Origin: Thiobacillus sp.
Lineage (GTDB): Bacteria > Pseudomonadota > Gammaproteobacteria > Burkholderiales > Thiobacillaceae
Length of the DNA stretch: 6,524 nt
Direction: 5' to 3'
NCBI GenBank assembly: GCA_011391285.1
Contig: JAABQU010000026.1
Span: forward strand, 1-6,524
Shown here one piece after another: positions 6,310 to 6,524 of this stretch. Position 1 is the stretch's first letter, and the number at the start of each line of letters is the position of its first letter. The translations under genes and the position numbers were made by a program. The notes under the pieces are model-generated. The model was not told where the DNA came from and did no database searches. It saw only the letters and a program-made list of their open reading frames with translations.

Positions 6310-6319
6310 CGCTTATTGC
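6305..6319 (+). promoter_or_regulatory. Sigma-54 (-24/-12) promoter of nifL
   Basis: GGGCACG-CTTA-TTGC matches TGGCACG-N4-TTGC except for the first base, with the key GG/GC spacing intact. Taking the TTGC cytosine (6319) as -12, transcription starts near 6331, giving a leader of about 26 bases that contains the nifL ribosome-binding site AAAAGGA (6337-6343). The NtrC-like palindrome lies about 131 bases upstream. Confidence 0.82.
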
Positions 6320-6356
6320 GAGGTCTGAATTGTTACAAAAGGATATTCAAGTCGCG

Positions 6357-6524
6357 ATGAGCCAGCCCGTCACTCCAGATCATTCCGGCCAGCCCCAGGA
6401 CGAAACCGCCGATACGGCTGCGTCCGTCCCGCCCCAGGTCTTTCGCCAGGTGGTGGAGCAGGCGGCTTTGGCGATATCGATTACCGATGCGCACGCCCAT
6501 ATCCTCTATGCCAACCCAACCTTC
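6357..6524 (+). CDS. nifL: NifL, nitrogen fixation regulatory flavoprotein, N-terminal fragment
   Basis: Fifty-six codons run to the right edge without a stop. A hydrophilic, Pro/Gln/Asp-rich leader of about 26 residues precedes the start of a PAS domain: VFRQVVEQAALAISITD followed by HILYANPTF. This is close to the first PAS domain of Azotobacter NifL (FRQTVEHAPIAISITD, then ILYAN), which binds FAD and senses redox state. NifL holds the activator NifA inactive under oxygen or fixed nitrogen, and nifA would be expected next, outside the window. The ATG at 6357 is preceded by AAAAGGA at a slightly long 13-base spacing. An in-frame TTG at 6330 falls at the predicted transcription start and is unlikely. 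A different PAS-histidine kinase is possible, but the match and the rnf context favour NifL. Confidence 0.88.
   Translation, partial: MSQPVTPDHSGQPQDETADTAASVPPQVFRQVVEQAALAISITDAHAHILYANPTF

Noticed and set aside
5423..6328. + strand open frame of about 300 codons covering rnfA and the control region
   Set aside because: It is an antisense shadow of rnfB/rnfA that then runs through both sigma-54 promoters and the NifA, IHF and NtrC sites. It has no domain.
6106..6360. 84-codon + strand frame within the rnfA-nifL gap
   Set aside because: It covers the whole regulatory region, including the nifL promoter and start. There is no ribosome-binding site or recognisable protein.

Overview
The window is part of a GC-rich nitrogen-fixation locus. 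It most resembles those of free-living or plant-associated diazotrophic Proteobacteria, such as the Azotobacter / Pseudomonas stutzeri / Azoarcus-type arrangement. Three things point there. A complete rnf operon lies next to and divergent from a nifL-type gene. The other edge carries the tail of a nifM-like gene. Sigma-54, NifA, NtrC-type and IHF motifs sit in the shared control region. The species cannot be named from the sequence; a betaproteobacterium or gammaproteobacterium is my inference.

Layout, left to right. 1-188 (+): C-terminal end of a PpiC-type peptidyl-prolyl isomerase, best read as NifM. 189-331: a 143-base gap with a clean inverted repeat at 200-217. 332-796 (+): an Rrf2-family regulator that keeps the three cysteines of the Fe-S-binding group. 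797-814: an 18-base gap between converging genes. 815-6100 (-): rnfA-rnfB-rnfC-rnfD-rnfG-rnfE-rnfH, transcribed right to left. The B/C, C/D, D/G and G/E junctions are ATGA stop-start overlaps. 6101-6356: a 256-base divergent control region. 6357-6524 (+): the first 56 codons of nifL, cut by the window edge.

How it works together. Rnf is a membrane complex that moves electrons between NADH and low-potential ferredoxin or flavodoxin, coupled to an ion gradient. In aerobic diazotrophs it is thought to run from NADH towards ferredoxin to feed nitrogenase. NifL is the redox and nitrogen-status sensor that holds NifA inactive, and NifM matures the nitrogenase Fe protein. The control region contains a consensus sigma-54 promoter facing rnfA, a near-consensus one facing nifL, a perfect TGT-N10-ACA NifA site, a perfect IHF consensus and an NtrC-like palindrome. 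The simplest model is that NtrC activates nifL(A), and NifA with IHF then activates rnf.

Most interesting points: the compact dual sigma-54 control region; an rnfA transcript predicted to begin almost on its own ribosome-binding site; serine instead of threonine at the predicted covalent-FMN attachment position of RnfD; a dyad overlapping the -24 element of the nifL promoter; and an Fe-S-type Rrf2 regulator inside the nif/rnf locus. No mobile element, CRISPR array, tRNA or rRNA was seen. I see a known system with some unusual details, not a wholly new one.
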